Part shown: positions 15,580-24,402 of the stretch, one piece after another
How positions within the stretch are numbered: position 1 is the first letter of the stretch
Layout of the letters: each line of letters starts with the position of its first letter
Assembly: GCF_001642995.1 (NCBI RefSeq)
Contig: NZ_LOHS01000041.1
Span: 1 to 64,000 of the forward strand
Direction: 5' to 3'
DNA: 64,000 nucleotides
Source: Streptomyces jeddahensis
GTDB lineage: Bacteria > Actinomycetota > Actinomycetes > Streptomycetales > Streptomycetaceae
The notes under the pieces: model-generated
Databases searched by the model: none
What the model was told of the DNA's origin: nothing
What the model saw: only the letters and a program-made list of their open reading frames with translations
Position numbers and translations under genes: made by a program

Positions 15580-18537
15580 GTGAGTGAGAGCGGGCCCCTG
15601 GGGATCCCGCAGGCTCCGCCGCGGGCGGCGTCGGCGCTGCCCGAGGCCGCCCGGATGCGGGTGCTGATGCGGGTGGGCGACGAGCACACCGGTGTCGAGA
15701 TGCTGAGGCTGGTGCTGCACCATGCGGTCGCCGATCTCGGTGGGCTCGGCGGCATGGTCCACCTGCAGCGCGTTCCCGGCGAGAGCGAGCGCCTGGACCT
15801 GGTGACGGTGAGCGGGCTGCCCCGCGAGGTCACGAAGGCGTGGGAGGTCATCGGCCGTCAGGACGAGACCGTCCCGGCGCGAGCCCTGCGCGAAGGCGCT
15901 CTGGTGTGGCTTCCGACGCCGGGCGCTGGGGAGGACCTGGAGGACCCTGACCCCTTCCCCGGCGGCACCGGGATCGCTGCGGTGCCGCTGCCGGCACCCG
16001 GCGGCCCATTCGGCGTCCTGTCGGTCGTCACCACCGCGCCCGGGCCGCCTTCGGCCGTACAGCGGGAGTTCCTGGAGACGGCCGCAGGGTGGGTGTCGGA
16101 GCGGCTGCGGAATCCCGGCCCTCCGGCGGCACGCACGGTGACCCCGGCCTGGTCGGCGGACGAGGCGGCGTGGACGGGGCCGCGGTTCCGGCAGGCGCTG
16201 AAGACGGCCCAGGTCGGTACGTGGGACCTGGATCTCCGCACCGGGCGGCTGAGCTGGGACGAGATGACCATGCAGCTCTTCGGCTTCGACCCGGAGACCT
16301 TCCACGGGCAGCTCGACACGTTCATCGAGCTGCTGCACCCCGACGACCGTGCGCGGGTCCAGGCGGACCTCCAGGACGCCATCGACAAGCGCGGCTACTC
16401 GGTCACGGAGTACCGGGTCTGCCGTCCCGACGGCACGATCCGCTGGGTCGAGGCGCGCGGCCAGGTGCTGCTCGGCGACGACGGAGAGCCGACGGTCATG
16501 GCCGGCACGCTCTGGGACACCACCGACAGGCGAATCGCCATGGACTCCGTGGGGCGCGCCCTGCGGCACATGAGCGACGGGTTCCTGGCGATGGGCGACG
16601 ACCTGCGCATCGCGTATGTGAACCTGCAGGCCGAGCGGTTGCTGGGCCCCTGGCGGAGCCTCATCGGGAAGCTGCTGTGGGCGCTGCCCGGAATTCCGGT
16701 CGCCTGGCTGGAGGCCCGCTGCCGGCAGGCCGTCGCCGACAGGATCCCGACCGGATTCGACGTCCGGTGGCCGACCGACCAGCGCTGGTACCACATGCGC
16801 CTCGTCCCGGTGCCGGACGGCCTGACGGTCTACTTCACGGACGTGACCGAGAAGCGCCTTGCGGAGGAGCGGCGCACGGCGGCCGAGCGCACCGCGGCCG
16901 AGCGCACCGCGCGCATCGAGCAGCTCAACGCCGCGCTAGCCGAAGCCGTCAGCGTCCAGGACGTGGTGACGGCCGTCGCGGAGCGGGTGCTGCCCCCCTT
17001 CCGCGCCAACGGACTGGTCGTGCAGCTCGTCGAGGGCGACTCCCTGCGGGTGGTGGGAGGCGTCGGGTACGACAGGCAGTTCCTGCTCCAAGTCCCCGAC
17101 CGGATCGGTCTCAGGGAGATCACGCCGAACAATGACGCCATCCTTGCCGGCGCTCCGCAGTACATCTCCTCGAGGGCGGAGATGCGCCATCACTATCCCG
17201 CCTTCGCCCCGGCCGCCTTCGAAGGCGGGAAGCACGCATGGGCCTTCCTGCCGCTGATCGTCTCCGGGCGGCCCATCGGCTGCTGTGTGATCTCCTTCCC
17301 CCAGCCGCGCCTGTTCGGCGAGGAGGACAGAGCCCTGCTGACCGCGCTCAGCGGGCTCGTCGCCCAGGCACTGGAGCGGGCCAGGCTGTACGACGCGGAG
17401 CACGTCCGCGCTCAGGAGTTGCAGCGCGGTCTGCTGCCGCAGGAACTGCCGTTGCTGCCCGCCGTCACGGTGGCCGCACGTTATCTGCCCGCCACCGAGG
17501 GACTGGACGTGGGCGGCGACTGGTACGACGTGATACCGCTGTCGGCCGACCGGGTCTGCCTGGTGATCGGCGACGTGATGGGCCACGGGTTGTCGGAGGC
17601 CGCCACCATGGGGCGGCTGCGGACCGCCGTCCATACCCTGGCCGGTCTCGAGCTGCCCCCCGACGAGGTGCTGTCCCACCTCAACGACGTGGTCAGCGAT
17701 CTGGGCGTCGACTTCTACGCCACCTGTCTGTACGCCGTGTACGACCCCGTCGCCCGCGTCTGCACCTTCGGCTGTGCGGGGCACCCGCCCCCGGCCCTCG
17801 TCCATCCGGACGGCAGCGTGCACTTCCCGGCCCTCGCGACGGACCCGCCGCTCGGCGCGGCGACGCCGCCCTTCGAGACCACCGAGGTGCCGATGCCGGA
17901 CGGCAGCCTCCTGGTCATGTACACGGACGGGCTGGTCGAGTCGGCGCACCGCGACATCGACAGCGGGATGAGCCATCTCGCGCGCATCCTCGCCACCGCT
18001 GCCGATCGGCTGCCCGAAGGGGCCGAACGGACCGCCGCGCGCCCGTCACGTGACGCGCGGCATCTGGAGCAGCTGTGCGACACGCTCAGCTCGGCTCTCG
18101 TCCCCGCCCAGCAGCAGACAAGCGACGACACCGCCCTGCTCGTGGCCCGTACGCATGCCCTGCCGGCCGGCGATGTCGCGTCCTGGTGGCTGCCGGAGGC
18201 GCCGATCGCCGCCGGCCAGGCGCGGGACCACGTCCGGCAGCAGCTCATCGACTGGCGGCTCGACGGCCTCGTCGACACCACGGAACTGCTCGCCAGCGAA
18301 CTGGTCGGCAACGTCGTCCGGCATGCGAGGGGCCCCATCCAGCTGCGGCTGCTGAAGAGCCGTTCCCTGATCTGCGAGGTCACCGACGGGAGCCCGACCA
18401 CGCCCCGTATCCGCCGTGCCCGGGACACCGACGAGGGCGGCCGCGGCCTGCAACTGGTCGCGGCGCTCTCGCAGCGCTGGGGCACGCGCTACTTCGCGAA
18501 GGGCAAGAGCATCTGGACGGAGCAGCCTCTGCCATGA
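15580..18537 (+). CDS. multidomain PP2C (SpoIIE-type) serine phosphatase with PAS, GAF and HATPase domains
   Basis: This 985-residue soluble signalling protein has a GAF-like domain (about 25-175), PAS with a PAC motif (about 200-320, EYRVCRPDGTIRWVEARG), a second PAS (about 322-435), a GAF domain (about 445-605) and a PP2C phosphatase (about 625-860). The PP2C metal aspartates sit in VGGDWYD, IGDVMGHG and SDDTALLV. A C-terminal HATPase_c anti-sigma-like kinase (about 865-985) has the N-box ELVGNVVRHA and the G-box DEGGRGLQLV. Such proteins control anti-anti-sigma factor phosphorylation in stress or developmental pathways. Having kinase and phosphatase in one chain suggests a switch on one partner. 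The GTG start has GGAAAGGG upstream. Confidence 0.9.
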   Translation: MSESGPLGIPQAPPRAASALPEAARMRVLMRVGDEHTGVEMLRLVLHHAVADLGGLGGMVHLQRVPGESERLDLVTVSGLPREVTKAWEVIGRQDETVPARALREGALVWLPTPGAGEDLEDPDPFPGGTGIAAVPLPAPGGPFGVLSVVTTAPGPPSAVQREFLETAAGWVSERLRNPGPPAARTVTPAWSADEAAWTGPRFRQALKTAQVGTWDLDLRTGRLSWDEMTMQLFGFDPETFHGQLDTFIELLHPDDRARVQADLQDAIDKRGYSVTEYRVCRPDGTIRWVEARGQVLLGDDGEPTVMAGTLWDTTDRRIAMDSVGRALRHMSDGFLAMGDDLRIAYVNLQAERLLGPWRSLIGKLLWALPGIPVAWLEARCRQAVADRIPTGFDVRWPTDQRWYHMRLVPVPDGLTVYFTDVTEKRLAEERRTAAERTAAERTARIEQLNAALAEAVSVQDVVTAVAERVLPPFRANGLVVQLVEGDSLRVVGGVGYDRQFLLQVPDRIGLREITPNNDAILAGAPQYISSRAEMRHHYPAFAPAAFEGGKHAWAFLPLIVSGRPIGCCVISFPQPRLFGEEDRALLTALSGLVAQALERARLYDAEHVRAQELQRGLLPQELPLLPAVTVAARYLPATEGLDVGGDWYDVIPLSADRVCLVIGDVMGHGLSEAATMGRLRTAVHTLAGLELPPDEVLSHLNDVVSDLGVDFYATCLYAVYDPVARVCTFGCAGHPPPALVHPDGSVHFPALATDPPLGAATPPFETTEVPMPDGSLLVMYTDGLVESAHRDIDSGMSHLARILATAADRLPEGAERTAARPSRDARHLEQLCDTLSSALVPAQQQTSDDTALLVARTHALPAGDVASWWLPEAPIAAGQARDHVRQQLIDWRLDGLVDTTELLASELVGNVVRHARGPIQLRLLKSRSLICEVTDGSPTTPRIRRARDTDEGGRGLQLVAALSQRWGTRYFAKGKSIWTEQPLP

Positions 18538-18618
18538 CTGCTGGTCGGTACGGTGGGCAGCGGTCGGTCCCGTCGCCCGTCGCGTCGACCAATCGTCAGT
18601 CCAGCCTGTCGCTGCTGG

Positions 18619-19389
18619 TCAGTCCAGTTCGCCGGGTGTTTCCGCCGGTGACTTGCCCTCCATGACCTGCTGCAGTCGCTCGCTGCCCAGCTGCGCGGCC
18701 TGTTCGGTGGCGTCCCGCTCCGCGCCCTGCAGCCCGCCGTTGGTGAAGGTGATGCCGTTCGGGCCGTTGAGCACGGCCACGGAGTCGAGGGTGAGGGTGG
18801 CGTCCTCGCCCTCCACCTGCGTGGTGAGTGTCGTGTTCAGGCCGATGTGGTCGCCCGCCGCGTCCGGCAGCCCGAACTCGACGACCTGCACGGTCGCGTC
18901 CGTCTTGTCGGAGCCAACCTTGGCCGTGAACTGGTCACAGATCTGCGGCAGTGTCTTCAGCCAGTCCAGCTCCTTCTTCGCGTCCGCCTGGTCCTTGTAC
19001 GCAGCGACCTCGTAGTCCAGATACGACTCGTTCGCATTGTTGTAGAACACACGGGAGGCGTCCGCCGAGGTCTTGTCGCCCAGCAGGTCGCCGTCCTCCA
19101 GCCGGTCCAGGAACTGCTGGCAGTCCTTGCTGCCGCCGTCCACCGTGCCCTCGAGGAGCCCGTCGTGGGCGGCGTCCTCGTCCGTCTGCTCCCACGGTGA
19201 GCCGAGATCGGAGGCGCCGATCAGCGCGGTGTCCGCCTGGTCGTCCGTCAGCGGGGCAGCGGTCGTCGGGGCGGTCGGGGCGGCCACCACCGAGGCGCCG
19301 CTTCCGCCCGAACACGCCGCCGTCGCCGTCAGTGCAGTCACGGCCAGCACCGCCCCCACGCCACGGGATACGCAGGCTGCGTGTCTCAT
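18619..19389 (-). CDS. secreted lipoprotein of unknown function
   Basis: This 256-residue protein has a lipoprotein signal peptide: positive start MRHAACVSRG, hydrophobic core, and cysteine at residue 26 (TAACSGG) for lipid attachment. A Thr/Pro/Ala-rich linker follows, then an acidic globular domain with several cysteines (KDCQQFL, QICDQF) that may form disulfides. No enzymatic motif is recognised. It resembles uncharacterised streptomycete extracellular lipoproteins. The ATG at 19389 has GAGGAGG at ideal spacing. It is convergent with the phosphatase gene and divergent from kcsA, with 150 bp between the starts. Confidence 0.85.
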   Translation of the reverse strand: MRHAACVSRGVGAVLAVTALTATAACSGGSGASVVAAPTAPTTAAPLTDDQADTALIGASDLGSPWEQTDEDAAHDGLLEGTVDGGSKDCQQFLDRLEDGDLLGDKTSADASRVFYNNANESYLDYEVAAYKDQADAKKELDWLKTLPQICDQFTAKVGSDKTDATVQVVEFGLPDAAGDHIGLNTTLTTQVEGEDATLTLDSVAVLNGPNGITFTNGGLQGAERDATEQAAQLGSERLQQVMEGKSPAETPGELD

Positions 19390-19539
19390 CTCGGTGCCTC
19401 CTCGGTACGCGGTGTCTGCTCCCAACCCACCACCGGCGGCCTGTGCCCACCACTGCGGGGGTCCGTACGGGTGGCACCCGCCGCCCCGGAAGGCGCGCCT
19501 CGGGGGCTGCGCCGAGCCGCGTGCCGCAGGATCCCGGGC

Positions 19540-20043
19540 ATGCTGCCCGGATTCCTCGCCAAAGCGGTCGAGTTGCTGCTCGGCCGGGAGGGCCGCTCGC
19601 TGCATCTCAAGGCGGCGGGCGGCGCCACCGTGATCCTGGCCGTCACCATGCTCACGGGGTCGTGGGCCGTGGTCGCCGCCGAGCGCGGCGCGCCGGGTGC
19701 AGGCATCACGACGTATCCGAAGGCCCTGTGGTGGTCCGTGGAGACGGCGACGACCGTCGGCTACGGCGACCTGTACCCGGTGACCGTCTGGGGCCGGATC
19801 ATCGCCACCGTCGTGATGGCCGTCGGCATCACGACGTACGGCATGGTGACCGCGGCCATCGCCACCTGGTTCGTGGGGCGGGAGCAGAGACGCCAGGGCC
19901 ATCTCGCGGCGGCGGCCGAGGCGGCCGAGCGTGCCGCACACCGCATGTGCGACGAGACCGCCCTGGCCCTGCACGAGCGCTTCGACCGTCTGGAGCGGGC
20001 TCTCGCCCGGCACGACGGCCCCGCGGACGACGGGCACGGCTGA
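19540..20043 (+). CDS. kcsA: KcsA-type pH-gated potassium channel
   Basis: This 167-residue two-TM potassium channel subunit forms tetramers in the cell membrane. Selectivity filter TVGYGD lies at residues 72-77, preceded by the pore helix WWSVETAT with Glu68 (KcsA Glu71). TM1 spans about residues 27-47 and TM2 about 83-112, ending WFVGREQ. The N-terminal amphipathic helix and the C-terminal ALHERFDRLERAL bundle helix match KcsA of S. lividans, as does His22 (KcsA His25). At the cytoplasmic gate the sequence reads REQRRQGH where KcsA has REQERRGH. The ATG at 19540 has AGGA upstream. Confidence 0.92.
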   Translation: MLPGFLAKAVELLLGREGRSLHLKAAGGATVILAVTMLTGSWAVVAAERGAPGAGITTYPKALWWSVETATTVGYGDLYPVTVWGRIIATVVMAVGITTYGMVTAAIATWFVGREQRRQGHLAAAAEAAERAAHRMCDETALALHERFDRLERALARHDGPADDGHG

Positions 20044-20203
20044 GACCGGGCGACGAGCGTGCGGCGGGGCATGGGATGTGCCCCGCCTCGGCGCCCGTTG
20101 CGAGCGGCCCGGCGTCCGCAGCCTGCGCAGGCCGCCCTGCGTCCGCCGCCAGCGAGGCGACGGCCGCGTCCGCGTCCGGCGCAGGCTGCAGCCCCTGCTC
20201 CCC

Positions 20204-21130
20204 CTACTCGTCCTCGGTGTCTCCCCGCGGCCGCACCTGCCCCTGCTTCCCCGGCTCTCCGGAACCTTCCGGCCTGCCCGGCCCTTCCGGCCCCCCAGCC
20301 GCCCCCGCCCCCGTAGGCGCCACCTGCTCCGCCTCGCCGAACCGGGCCAGCGCCAGGGCGCCCGCGATGGAGACCATGAAGCCCGCGACACCCAGGGGGG
20401 CGAAGCCCGGCCGCGTCGTGTCCCCGAGCCACACCACGCCGAACACCCCGGGCCACACGGTCTGGCCGATCACCATCGCTCCCGTCGCCGCGGCGACCGA
20501 TCCGGAGCGCAGCGCCTCGATCAGCAGCAGATACCCGCCGAGCCCGGAGACGGCCACGGCATAGGCCGTCGGCGCGGTGAGCACCCCCGTCACCGTGATG
20601 TCGTCGGGCAGAAGCCGCACCCCGATCCCGGTCAGCCCGAAGCTGAGCCCGGCGACGCCGCCGAGCACGGCGGCACGGGCGCGACGGAGGCAGCGGTTCA
20701 CCACCCAGCCGAGCAGCACCAGACCCACGGACGTACCCAGCGTCACCCAGCGCAGCCGGGCGTCGCCGTCGCTCGCGCCCTCGTGCCCGGCGGCGACAGC
20801 CAGCACCGCGAGCCCGCAGCACACCGCGAACACGGCGCCCCACTCCGCCGGCCGCAGCCGTACGTGCAGCACGGCGGCCGCCACGGCCGCGGTGACCGCC
20901 AGCGACGACGCGAGTGCCGCCTCCACCAGGAACAACGGCACCGAGCGCAGCGCCACGACCTCGGCCAGGAATCCCATGGCGTCCACGCCGACACCGACCA
21001 GGAACGGCCACCGGAGCATCGCCCGCACCGGCCCGCCGACGGTCTCCATGCGCGCCCCCAGGGCCTGCAGCACCGTCGCCACGCCCATGAGAACCGCAGC
21101 GCAGAGCGCCAGCAGCACGCCGAATGCCAT
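20204..21130 (-). CDS. DMT/EamA-like transporter
   Basis: This roughly 308-residue membrane protein begins MAFGVLLALCAAVLMGVATVLQALGAR and has nine to ten hydrophobic segments, the layout of the NIPA/DMT-like family DUF-type transporters of actinobacteria. The final 45 residues are a Gly/Pro/Glu-rich tail. Substrate unknown. The ATG at 21130 starts the first membrane helix directly; an in-frame start at 21175 adds 15 hydrophilic residues. It is one of four DMT-like genes in the window. The 160 bp between it and kcsA hold GC-rich sequence without a gene. Confidence 0.8.
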   Translation of the reverse strand: MAFGVLLALCAAVLMGVATVLQALGARMETVGGPVRAMLRWPFLVGVGVDAMGFLAEVVALRSVPLFLVEAALASSLAVTAAVAAAVLHVRLRPAEWGAVFAVCCGLAVLAVAAGHEGASDGDARLRWVTLGTSVGLVLLGWVVNRCLRRARAAVLGGVAGLSFGLTGIGVRLLPDDITVTGVLTAPTAYAVAVSGLGGYLLLIEALRSGSVAAATGAMVIGQTVWPGVFGVVWLGDTTRPGFAPLGVAGFMVSIAGALALARFGEAEQVAPTGAGAAGGPEGPGRPEGSGEPGKQGQVRPRGDTEDE

Positions 21131-21290
21131 GTACGCACCGTAATCGCCGCGCGCACCTGTGGCCCTGCGACTCACGGTGTGTCACTCGGTCCCGCGCGCT
21201 CCGGACCAGAGACCGGGCAGCGGTTAGGGAGACCGGTCAGCCGTTCGGGCCGGTGCCTGCTGATGGCCGGCAACCGATACGTTGCCAGGC

Positions 21291-22502
21291 GTGAGCACGG
21301 ACGAGGCACCCGGAGAACGGGCGACGAGCACGGCTTCACCCGGGCGGTCCGCGCCGGGACGGCAGATGTGGCCGCTGTACGCCGCCGGCTTCACCACCGC
21401 GTTCGGCGCACACGGCATCGCCGCGAACCTGGGCGGCTTCTCCGACGACGCCGTGACCTCGCTCCTCGTACTGGGCGGGCTGCTCGCCCTCTACGACGGC
21501 GCGGAAGTGCTGCTCAAGCCGCTGTTCGGGACGCTCGCCGACCGGATCGGTGCACGGCCGGTGCTGCTGGGCGGGCTCGTGGCGTTCGCCGCCGCGTCCG
21601 CCGCGTATGTGGTGGCGGACTCCCCCGGCTGGCTGTGGGCGGCCCGTCTCGGTCAGGGCGCGGCCGCCTCCGCGTTCTCGCCGTCGGCATCGGCGCTGGT
21701 GGCGCGGTTGAACCCGGCGGTCAGGCAGGGGCGGGCGTTCGGGAGTTACGGCTTCTACAAGTCGATCGGCTACACGCTCGGTCCGCTGCTCGGCGGCGTG
21801 CTGGTGTGGGCCGGCGGTCTGCGCCTGCTGTTCGCGGTACTGGCCGTGCTGGGCGCGGCCGTCGCCCTGTGGGCGGCGCTGTCCGTGCCACACGTACCGC
21901 CGCTCCCCAAGGCCCGGCAGACACTGCTCGACCTGGGTCGGCGGCTCGCCGATCCGGTCTTCCTCGGGCCGACGGCCGCACTGGCCGGGGCGACGGCCGC
22001 GCTGTCGGTGGGCGTGGGGTTCCTGCCGGTGTCCGGCGCCGCGGCGGGACTCGGCACCGTCGCCACCGGAGCGGCCGTGTCGGTGCTGGCGGCCTGCGCC
22101 GCGTTCGTCCAGCCGAAGGCGGGCCGCGCGCTGGACGACGGACGACTCACCGTGCGCGGCGGCCTCACGGCAGGTCTGCTGATCACGGCGGCAGGACTGG
22201 GCTGCGCGATGCTGCCCGGGCTGGCCGGCGTGTTGAGCGGCGCCGTGCTGATCGGGGCCGGCACCGGGCTGATCACACCCGTGGGCTTCGCGGCCCTGGC
22301 CACCGCCACGCCCACCGAACGGCTCGGCCAGACGATGGGCTCCGCCGAACTCGGCCGGGAACTCGGCGACGCAGGCGGCCCCCTCCTGGTCGCCGGCGTC
22401 GCCACACTGTCCACCCTCACCTACGGCTACGCGACCCTCGCGCTCCTACTGGCAACCGGCCCACTGCTGGCGCTCGCGGCGCGCCGCTCCACGGCGGCGT
22501 AG
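21291..22502 (+). CDS. MFS transporter
   Basis: This roughly 403-residue major facilitator has twelve hydrophobic segments. The loop after TM2 reads KPLFGTLADRIGARPVLLGG, the conserved MFS GxxxDRxGRR signature, and a second half begins around residue 205. It resembles drug exporters of the MFS_1 group; the substrate is unknown. The GTG at 21291 is the preferred start; a TTG at 21282 would add three residues. It diverges from the DMT transporter. A strong hairpin follows directly after the stop codon. Confidence 0.85.
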   Translation: MSTDEAPGERATSTASPGRSAPGRQMWPLYAAGFTTAFGAHGIAANLGGFSDDAVTSLLVLGGLLALYDGAEVLLKPLFGTLADRIGARPVLLGGLVAFAAASAAYVVADSPGWLWAARLGQGAAASAFSPSASALVARLNPAVRQGRAFGSYGFYKSIGYTLGPLLGGVLVWAGGLRLLFAVLAVLGAAVALWAALSVPHVPPLPKARQTLLDLGRRLADPVFLGPTAALAGATAALSVGVGFLPVSGAAAGLGTVATGAAVSVLAACAAFVQPKAGRALDDGRLTVRGGLTAGLLITAAGLGCAMLPGLAGVLSGAVLIGAGTGLITPVGFAALATATPTERLGQTMGSAELGRELGDAGGPLLVAGVATLSTLTYGYATLALLLATGPLLALAARRSTAA

Positions 22503-22571
22503 GCGCCCCAAAGGGGCGCGGGGCTGTATCAATATGCGGCTCCGCCGCGTGGGCGCGACCAGCCACGACGC
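22503..22571. terminator. terminator hairpin within a dispersed Streptomyces intergenic repeat
   Basis: GCGCCCC (22503-22509) pairs with GGGGCGC (22513-22519) around AAA, one base after the MFS stop. It is followed by GGGGCTGTATCAATATGCGG and a GCGGC-TCC-GCCGC hairpin. From memory, this compound element is found after many Streptomyces genes; the family membership is recalled, not searched. Confidence 0.75.
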
Positions 22572-22767
22572 CGCCGCAGCGAACCGGACAGCACATCGCG
22601 GCCCAACCAGCGGAGCGCCACGGCCCTCGCCACCCGCTCACACCTCCCTCACCCGGGGACGCTACGCTGCCCCACGGCAAGCGCTGGCACCGTCACGCCT
22701 GCCTCACGCCCGCCCCTGACCTGCACGTCCGCGGTCAGCCCTTGATCAGCACTTGGATCCGCACTTC

Positions 22768-23643
22768 ATGTCTTGGTTTGAATCCTTCATCCTCGGACTC
22801 GTCCAGGGGCTGACCGAGTTCCTCCCCATCTCGTCCAGCGCCCATCTGCGGCTGACCGCGGCCTTCGCGGGGTGGCACGACCCGGGTGCCGCGTTCACGG
22901 CCATCACCCAGATCGGCACGGAGACGGCCGTGCTGATCTACTTCCGCAAGGACATCGCGCGGATCGTCTCGGCGTGGTTCCGGTCACTCGCCGACAAGAC
23001 CATGCGCAGCGACCACGACGCGCAGATGGGCTGGCTGGTGATCGTCGGTTCGCTGCCGATCGGTGTGCTGGGTGTGACGTTCAAGGACCAGATCGAGGGT
23101 CCGTTCCGCGATCTCCGGCTGATCGCCACCACGCTCATCGTGATGGGCGTCGTCCTCGGCATAGCGGACCGTCTCGCGGCGCGCGACGAGAACGGCGGCA
23201 AGCACCGCGCGGTGAAGGAGCGCAAGACGCTCCGGGAACTGGGCGTACGGGACGGCCTGATCTACGGCGTGTGCCAGGCGATGGCACTGGTGCCCGGCGT
23301 CTCCCGGTCGGGCGCCACGATCAGCGGCGGCCTCCTCATGGGCTACAAGCGCGAGGCCGCGGCGCGCTACTCCTTCCTCCTGGCCATCCCCGCGGTGCTG
23401 GCCTCCGGACTCTTCGAACTCAAGGACGCGGGCGAGGGCGGCCATGTCTCCTGGGGCCCGACGATCTTCGCCACGCTCATCGCCTTCGCGGTCGGATACG
23501 CGGTCATCGCGTGGTTCATGAAGTTCATCTCGACCAAGAGCTTCATGCCCTTCGTGTACTACCGCGTCCTGCTGGGCATCGTTCTGTTCGCCCTGGTGGC
23601 GACCGGGGTCCTCAGCCCGCACGCGGGCGAGTCCGCCGGCTGA
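22768..23643 (+). CDS. uppP: undecaprenyl-diphosphatase UppP (BacA)
   Basis: A 291-residue polytopic membrane enzyme that dephosphorylates undecaprenyl diphosphate so the lipid carrier can be reused in peptidoglycan synthesis; its activity also gives bacitracin tolerance. Diagnostic motifs are present: LVQGLTEFLPISSSAHL near the N terminus (containing the catalytic Glu and the QGxTEFLP box) and MALVPGVSRSGATISGG in the second repeat. Length is slightly above the usual 270-280. The ATG at 22768 is chosen; a TTG at 22753 is in frame. The preceding 265 bp carry a repeat/terminator and no gene. Confidence 0.95.
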   Translation: MSWFESFILGLVQGLTEFLPISSSAHLRLTAAFAGWHDPGAAFTAITQIGTETAVLIYFRKDIARIVSAWFRSLADKTMRSDHDAQMGWLVIVGSLPIGVLGVTFKDQIEGPFRDLRLIATTLIVMGVVLGIADRLAARDENGGKHRAVKERKTLRELGVRDGLIYGVCQAMALVPGVSRSGATISGGLLMGYKREAAARYSFLLAIPAVLASGLFELKDAGEGGHVSWGPTIFATLIAFAVGYAVIAWFMKFISTKSFMPFVYYRVLLGIVLFALVATGVLSPHAGESAG

Positions 23644-23656
23644 GGCAGACAGGCGC

Positions 23657-23690
23657 GAGGCCCCAGCACGCGGTGCAGCGTGCACGCCTC
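23657..23690 (+). terminator. hairpin after uppP
   Basis: Nested arms GAGGC/GCCTC (outer) and GCACGC/GCGTGC (inner, loop GGTGCA) lie 14 bp after the uppP stop. No U-run follows. Confidence 0.55.
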
Positions 23691-23726
23691 TTGGCGCGGC
23701 ACGCCGTGTGCCCAAGACTGGGCCGA

Positions 23727-24233
23727 ATGACGCAGCGCATGGAACTCGCGACCGTGATGGACCGGCTCGCCATCGATGCACTGATCACCGACTACGCGGT
23801 GGCCGTCGACGACGGTGACTGGGCGGCGTACCGAGGGCTGTTCACCCCTGACGGCCGGGCGGACTACCGTTCGGCCGGCGGTATCGAGGGGGACGCCGCG
23901 CAGGTCGCCGGGTGGCTGGCCGGCGCGATGGAGCTCTTCCCGATGCGGCAGCATCTGATCGTCAACCGCCGCCTGCGGTTCGCGGTCCTGGACCACGACA
24001 CCGGCGACGCCGCGCGTGTTCAGGCCGACTACGTCAATCCGATGCGGTTCGCGGGAGGCGATGGGGGCGACGGGGCGTCCGCCACGGCGTCCCCGGCTCC
24101 GGACTTCGTCTGCGGCGGCCGTTACGCGTTCTCGCTCCTGCGTACCGACAGCGGCTGGCGACTGCGCCAGGTCGTCGTACAGGAGAAGTGGCGCCGCAGC
24201 CCGCAGACACAGCAGGCACCCGCCGTCACCTGA
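23727..24233 (+). CDS. NTF2-like (SnoaL_4) domain protein
   Basis: This 168-residue protein has the cone-shaped NTF2/SnoaL fold: an N-terminal helix pair ending DYAVAVDDGDWAAYRGLFTPDGRADY, a central MRQHLIVNRRLRF strand and a final GGRYAFSLLRTDSGWRLRQVVV. Members include ring-hydroxylating dioxygenase beta-like subunits, dehydratases and ligand-binding proteins; the DGDW motif with a downstream His is common to SnoaL_4 proteins. No partner gene indicates its pathway. The ATG at 23727 lacks a clear ribosome binding site; an internal ATG at 23739 is possible. Confidence 0.75.
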   Translation: MTQRMELATVMDRLAIDALITDYAVAVDDGDWAAYRGLFTPDGRADYRSAGGIEGDAAQVAGWLAGAMELFPMRQHLIVNRRLRFAVLDHDTGDAARVQADYVNPMRFAGGDGGDGASATASPAPDFVCGGRYAFSLLRTDSGWRLRQVVVQEKWRRSPQTQQAPAVT

Positions 24234-24402
24234 GCCCTGCCGGGCGGCAGCCGGCCCAGCCGGGCATGTTTCCTCGTACGGCCCGTTGGGGTGCCCTCAT
24301 GCCCCCTGTCCGAGATCGTCGCGGACGCGCACACTGGACGCAGGAACCGGGCTGCGGGGATCTCGGAGGCGGCGCCGGGCTGCAGGGGATGGGAGGCGCG
24401 GC

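Noticed and set aside
18619..20391. A 590-codon extension of the lipoprotein gene
   Set aside because: The signal peptide with lipobox and a good Shine-Dalgarno set the start at 19389; the upstream part is antisense to kcsA.
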